Shown here: positions 60,435 to 64,000 of the stretch, one piece after another
Numbering within the stretch: position 1 is the first letter of the stretch
Layout: every line of letters starts with the position of its first letter
DNA from: Planctomycetota bacterium
Lineage (GTDB): Bacteria > Planctomycetota > UBA1135 > GCA-002686595
Direction of reading: 5' to 3'
Assembly: GCA_012959525.1 (NCBI GenBank)
Contig: DUDB01000057.1
Location: 20,362-84,361 of the forward strand
Length of the DNA stretch: 64,000 nt
Position numbers and translations under genes: made by a program
The notes under the pieces: model-generated
The model's input: the letters and a program-made list of their open reading frames with translations, nothing else
The model's database searches: none
What the model was told of the DNA's origin: nothing

Positions 60435-62876
60435 CTATCGGACGCGCTCGGACCGTGGATCATAGAGTGCGCCCAGGTGCACCTGGCAGGGGACGCGCTG
60501 GTTCGCCACGTCGAGTTCATAGCTGCCGCTCAGGATGAAGTCCTTGTCCAAGCCATCTGGATGGCGGATGTAACCCATGCCGATGGCCGCATCGATCGTG
60601 TAGCCGTGGCCTCCACTGGTCAGCCAGCCGACCTTCTCTCCGTCACGGTAGAGAGTCTCGCGCCCAAGCAGATGGGTGTCTTGGCCCGGCACCGTGAAGG
60701 TAGCCAGGCGCTTCTTGAGCTTGCCCGCCGCACGCTGTGCCAGCAGTGCCTCGCGACCCAGGAACTCGGTGTCCGTTCCCAGCTTGACCGCCCATCCCAG
60801 TCCCGCCTCCAGAGGAGTGTCTTCGGGGGTGAGCTCCCGGCTCCAGATCCGATAGCCCTTCTCCAGACGCAGGGACTCGATGGCTCGATATCCCGCGTTG
60901 GAGATTCCATGGGACGCACCCGCCTCCATCAATGCGTCGTAGACCTCTGCCGCCCGGGCGATGGGCACGTGCAGCTCCCACCCCAGCTCCCCTACGAAGG
61001 TCACGCGCAGGGCCAGCACGGGAACACCGACGATCGAGAGCTCCTGACAGGTCATGAAGCCGAAGGCCGCGTCGCTGACATCACTGTTGATCAGCGCTTC
61101 GAGGACATCACGGGAGCGCGGGCCCATCAAACCCAGGACGGCCCGGGATTCGGTCTCGTCCTCAATGGCCAGGCCTGAACCCCGCGGCAGATTCCGCTCG
61201 ATCCAACCCTTGTCGTGGGTGGCGTAGCCCGTGCCGGTCACGAAGTAGTAGTCATCCTCAGCCAGCTGCGAGACCGTCAGGTCGCACTCGATCCCGCCGC
61301 GCTCGTTGAGGAGTTGGGTGTAGGTCACCTGACCCGGTCCCTTGGTCACATCTCCTGCGCAGATCCAGGAGAGAGCCGCGCCGGCGCCAGAACCGCGCAA
61401 GCGATACTTGGCGAAGGAGGTCTCATCGAAGAGCCCCACGGCCTCGCGCACGCATTGATGCTCACGTCCTACGTGCTCAAACCAATTGGGTTGTCCAAAT
61501 GTGTACTCGTCCACAGGCTCCACGCCCTCGGGCGCGAACCAGTTCGGCCGCTCCCAACCCATCTTCTGGCCAAAGCAGGCGCCGGCAGCCTTGAGGTGGT
61601 CATACAGGGGGGACTTGCGCCAGCCGCGCCCAGCCTGCGCCTCCTCGTGGGGCCAGGCCATGGTGTAGTGCCGACTGCAGGCCTCCAGAGTTCGCTCGCG
61701 AACCCAACCATCATCGGCATGCATGGGGCCGAAGCGCCGGATGTCCACGGGCCACAGATCCATGCTGGGTACGCCCTCCACGATCCACTCGGCAAGAGCC
61801 TTGCCGGCTCCCCCGCCGGCCGCGATGCCAAAGGCGTTGAAGCCAGCCCCCACAAAGTACCCCGGTAATTCGGGCGCCTCGCCGAGGATGAAGTTGCCGT
61901 CGGGGGTGAAGGCCTCGGGCCCGTGTACGAGTTGGCGCACAGGTGCGTCCGCCAGTGCCGGCACGCGTTCCATGGCTTGGGTACTGAGGCTCTCGAACTG
62001 TTCCCAGTCGGGATCGATCAGCTTGAAGGTCCAGTCCTTTGGAATCCCCTCAAGAGCCCAGGGCTTGGGATCCAACTCGTAGCCGCCCATCACGAGGCCG
62101 CCCACCTCCTCTTTCATGTACACCAGCCGATCGGGGTCGCGCAGGGTCGGCAGTCCGCGCTCGATCCCCTCGATGGGCTCGGTCAGCATGAACTGATGCT
62201 TGACGGCTTGAACGGGAACGCAGACTCCAGCCAGGGCGCCGAACTCCCGCGCCCACAGGCCCGCGCAGTTGACCAGTACCTCGCAGCGCAAGGTTCCTTC
62301 CGGGGTCCGAACCCCGGCGACCCGGCCATCCTCGACCAGGACCTCCTCCACGGGGCAGTGCTCCAGAATCTGCACGCCCTGGGAGCGGGCACCCTTGGCC
62401 AGAGCCTGGGTGATGTCCGAGGGGCCAGCCTGCCCATCGCTGGGCATGAAGGCTGCACCCACGATGTCGGAGGCATCCATCAGGGGCCACAGGTCCTGAG
62501 CTTCCCGCGGCGTCAGGAGATCCACCTCCAGCCCGAAGCTGCGGGCGGTGGTGGCCTGACGACGGACCTCCGTCCAACGCTCCTGATTGCAGGCCAGCCG
62601 CAGCCCCCCACAAGCTTCCCAGCCTGTGGCTTGGCCGGTCTCCGCTTCCAACCTGCCGTACAACTCCACGCTGTACTTGAGCAGCTGGGTGATGCTGGCG
62701 GAGGAGCGCAGCTGCCCCACAAGGCCCGCCGCGTGGAAGGTTGAGCCCGAGGTCAGCTGAGCCCTCTCGAGGACGACGATCTCCTGCCAGCCGAGTCTGG
62801 CCAGGTGGTAGGCCGTGGAGCATCCGATAATGCCCCCTCCGACAATCACGGCCCGAGCGTGTGAAGGCTGCCCCAT
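60435..62876 (-). CDS. Dimethylglycine/sarcosine dehydrogenase-like FAD-folate enzyme
   Basis: An 813-residue protein of the DMGDH family. The N-terminal FAD domain has VGGGIIGCSTAYHLA (12-26) and the covalent-flavin histidine position H48 in SGSTFHAAGL. The C-terminal ~400 residues are a GcvT-like folate-binding region with FDETSFAKYRLRG, LMGPRSRDVLEAL, FVGELGWELHVP and RLEKGYRIWSRELTPEDTP. It oxidatively demethylates dimethylglycine or sarcosine and passes the methyl to tetrahydrofolate, part of betaine use. ATG 62876 has TAGACT 6 nt upstream. Follows an M20 peptidase gene with 9 bp between. Confidence 0.93.
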   Translation of the reverse strand: MGQPSHARAVIVGGGIIGCSTAYHLARLGWQEIVVLERAQLTSGSTFHAAGLVGQLRSSASITQLLKYSVELYGRLEAETGQATGWEACGGLRLACNQERWTEVRRQATTARSFGLEVDLLTPREAQDLWPLMDASDIVGAAFMPSDGQAGPSDITQALAKGARSQGVQILEHCPVEEVLVEDGRVAGVRTPEGTLRCEVLVNCAGLWAREFGALAGVCVPVQAVKHQFMLTEPIEGIERGLPTLRDPDRLVYMKEEVGGLVMGGYELDPKPWALEGIPKDWTFKLIDPDWEQFESLSTQAMERVPALADAPVRQLVHGPEAFTPDGNFILGEAPELPGYFVGAGFNAFGIAAGGGAGKALAEWIVEGVPSMDLWPVDIRRFGPMHADDGWVRERTLEACSRHYTMAWPHEEAQAGRGWRKSPLYDHLKAAGACFGQKMGWERPNWFAPEGVEPVDEYTFGQPNWFEHVGREHQCVREAVGLFDETSFAKYRLRGSGAGAALSWICAGDVTKGPGQVTYTQLLNERGGIECDLTVSQLAEDDYYFVTGTGYATHDKGWIERNLPRGSGLAIEDETESRAVLGLMGPRSRDVLEALINSDVSDAAFGFMTCQELSIVGVPVLALRVTFVGELGWELHVPIARAAEVYDALMEAGASHGISNAGYRAIESLRLEKGYRIWSRELTPEDTPLEAGLGWAVKLGTDTEFLGREALLAQRAAGKLKKRLATFTVPGQDTHLLGRETLYRDGEKVGWLTSGGHGYTIDAAIGMGYIRHPDGLDKDFILSGSYELDVANQRVPCQVHLGALYDPRSERVR

Positions 62877-62882
62877 GGATGC

Positions 62883-62888
62883 AGTCTA
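62883..62888 (-). promoter_or_regulatory. Putative -10 box of the DMGDH-like gene
   Basis: Minus-strand TAGACT ends 6 nt before ATG 62876; its TAG is also the stop codon of the upstream M20 gene. Confidence 0.35.
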
Positions 62889-63884
62889 GCCGAGAAGTTC
62901 GCGTACGGTCTGCTCGTGGCGCAGGCTGCAAGCGATGAGCTCTTGCTTGCCAACCTTCTCATTGTCCGTATGGGCGTCGCGGATGGAGCCCGCCCCGAAC
63001 AGCAGCGGCGTACCCCAGTTGGGCATGTGAGGTGCGTCGGTTCCGAAGGCGACGGCCACGGACTCCTCGCCATCGGGTACGTGGAACTCGACCGGGGAAT
63101 AGCCGAACGCGCCCTCAAGCGCGACGTGCTCACTCAAGCATCCGCGAATGCGCGCCTCAACCGTGGCGGGGTCTTCTACCGTTCGTATCAGGATCTGCGC
63201 CTTGGCACTGTCCGCTACGACGTTGGGGGCGATTCCACCGTGGAAGTGACCCACGTTCACGGTGCCCTGGCCCAGGGACTCGTGCTCGCCCCAGTCCGCG
63301 TCGAGGAGCTTGCCCGTGCTGGCCACCAGCTCATGGATGGCACTCGGGCCCATCTCTTGGGAAGAGTGCCCGGCCTGGCCGTGCCCGACCAGGCAGCCCC
63401 CGAAGATGCCCTTGTGCCCGCGCACGAAGAGGCCATCGGTGGGCTCTCCGATGATCACGTGCCGTGGACGCCAGGGGTCGGCAAGGTGCGCGTTGGCGAA
63501 GGCCGCCCCCGCGCTATCCGTCTCTTCGCCCACGGTGAACAGAAACCCGATCCTGTCCTCGCCCGAATCCAGCAGGCGCTGAGCCGCCGACAACATGGCC
63601 ACGGCTTGCCCCTTGGCATCGCAAGATCCGCGGCCATAGACGAAGTCAGAGTCTTCGCGCGAACCAAAGAAAGGTGGCACGGTGTCCAAGTGTGTGCAGA
63701 AAACGACTTCCGGCATCCCTGCTCGGGCCAGGATATTGAAGCGGCCCGGCTCAACCTCTTGGCGCTCAACGGATAGGCCCTTGCCCTCCAGGGCACGGCC
63801 AAGGGCATCGCCGTAGTCAGCTTCCGAGCCGGTGATGGACTCGATCTCGATCCAGTCCACAAGTGTCTTGGCCAGTTGTTCCAC
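62886..63884 (-). CDS. M20-family metallopeptidase (ArgE/DapE-like deacylase)
   Basis: A 332-residue dinuclear zinc hydrolase. Metal ligands and catalytic residues are in CTHLDTVPPF (H, D), RGSCDAKGQ (bridging D), TVGEETDSAG (catalytic and metal glutamates), GEPTDG and AHTDNEKV (final histidine). The dimerisation domain has GQAGHSSQ. Length suits deacylases of the ArgE/DapE/LysK group. The adjacent dapD makes a DapE role conceivable, but the specificity cannot be read. The start is GTG with TAGACT 7 nt upstream. Precedes the DMGDH-like gene by 9 bp. Confidence 0.88.
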   Translation of the reverse strand: MEQLAKTLVDWIEIESITGSEADYGDALGRALEGKGLSVERQEVEPGRFNILARAGMPEVVFCTHLDTVPPFFGSREDSDFVYGRGSCDAKGQAVAMLSAAQRLLDSGEDRIGFLFTVGEETDSAGAAFANAHLADPWRPRHVIIGEPTDGLFVRGHKGIFGGCLVGHGQAGHSSQEMGPSAIHELVASTGKLLDADWGEHESLGQGTVNVGHFHGGIAPNVVADSAKAQILIRTVEDPATVEARIRGCLSEHVALEGAFGYSPVEFHVPDGEESVAVAFGTDAPHMPNWGTPLLFGAGSIRDAHTDNEKVGKQELIACSLRHEQTVRELLG

Positions 63885-63891
63885 GCGGATC

Positions 63892-63897
63892 AGTCTA
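63892..63897 (-). promoter_or_regulatory. Putative -10 box of the M20 peptidase gene
   Basis: Minus-strand TAGACT ends 7 nt before the GTG at 63884; no ribosome site visible. Confidence 0.35.
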
Positions 63898-63919
63898 GCA
63901 ATCTCGGGGCAGGATGCCC

Positions 63920-64000
63920 TCAGAGCGTGATGTTGAAACCCACGCCGTTGGTCACCTCGGGCGTCGATCCCGCCAGCCAGACACAGAAGTCGAAGCGTCG
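63920..64000 (-). CDS. C-terminal end of a secreted protein (partial, cut by right edge)
   Basis: The last 26 codons of a minus-strand gene enter from the right edge: RRFDFCVWLAGSTPEV then TNGVGFNITL and stop. The pattern FxFCxW...NGxGFNITL resembles the end of the C-terminal module in the FG-GAP protein (WSFQCWYRD...SNASSALAITF), so this is probably another exported protein of that class. Only the tail is visible, so nothing else can be said. Confidence 0.6.
   Translation of the reverse strand, partial: RRFDFCVWLAGSTPEVTNGVGFNITL

Noticed and set aside
1..64000. tRNA, rRNA, CRISPR array, insertion sequence, prophage, integron or replication origin
   Set aside because: No cloverleaf-like, regularly spaced repeat, transposase, integrase or DnaA-box cluster was noticed; intergenic gaps are short and explained by promoters or the array leaders.

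Overview
The window is GC-rich, densely coded chromosomal DNA that I read as coming from a marine-type planctomycete of the lineage that includes Saltatorellus (Poly30) and its relatives. This is inference. It rests on large secreted proteins with a shared cysteine-containing C-terminal module (CPCGN...ITADDLML...MRCVGG), a kinase with a C-terminal extracytoplasmic-type region, sulfatases, a DUF1080 protein, lipid A and heptose genes, and a fully Gram-negative envelope gene set. I see no tRNA, rRNA, CRISPR, IS element or phage.

Layout. 1-3.6 kb: PRPP synthetase (cut by the left edge) and GlmU, divergent from phosphatidylserine decarboxylase and a carboxymuconolactone-decarboxylase-like protein. 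3.6-11.4 kb: a signalling block with a large Ser/Thr kinase, an exported protein with a protease-like fold whose HExxH is altered, an FHA-GAF-sigma54 activator, and a YkgJ-type cysteine-cluster protein. 11.5-16.9 kb: an exported sulfatase, a beta-propeller protein and a large FG-GAP protein carrying a similar propeller. 16.9-20.1 kb: enoyl-CoA hydratase divergent from a CitE-like lyase and a MaoC-like hydratase. 20.1-25.3 kb: a tandem array of secreted paralogues with duplicated leaders. Its third member has been replaced internally by a sulfatase, leaving remnants downstream. 25.3-29.7 kb: a DUF1080 protein, a WaaP-like kinase, an active glutamate dehydrogenase and a second dehydrogenase lacking two active-site lysines. 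29.7-35.7 kb: an envelope block on the minus strand (TauE-like permease, HldE, LpxL-like acyltransferase, LpxK, an RNA polymerase omega-like protein, a HAD-P-loop kinase fusion). 35.9-42.8 kb: a two-gene ABC exporter and a very large lipoprotein. 42.8-44.8 kb: a GT9 glycosyltransferase, a mini membrane protein and a TylF-type methyltransferase. 44.8-51.3 kb: aldehyde:ferredoxin oxidoreductase fused to a MoaD-like tail, a site-2 protease, an M3 peptidase lipoprotein and a patatin-ferredoxin fusion. 51.4-56.1 kb: a fatty-acid degradation operon. 56.1-64 kb: DapD, an iodotyrosine-deiodinase-like flavoprotein, a DJ-1/PfpI protein, a DUF2007 protein, a HAF-repeat exported protein, a dimethylglycine-dehydrogenase-like enzyme, an M20 peptidase, and the tail of another secreted protein.

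How the genes may work together. HldE, LpxL-like, LpxK, WaaP-like and GT9 proteins point to a phosphorylated, heptose-containing lipopolysaccharide. The thiolase/FadJ pair and the CitE/MaoC pair handle acyl-CoA flux. The kinase and FHA activator may form a phosphothreonine relay.

The most unusual observations are the AOR-MoaD fusion, the sulfatase mosaic in the paralogue array, the pseudo-glutamate dehydrogenase beside its active partner, the patatin-ferredoxin fusion with an apparent aspartate cluster ligand, and a recurrent TANNNT box exactly 6-7 nt before the start codons of thirteen genes, which suggests widespread leaderless transcription.
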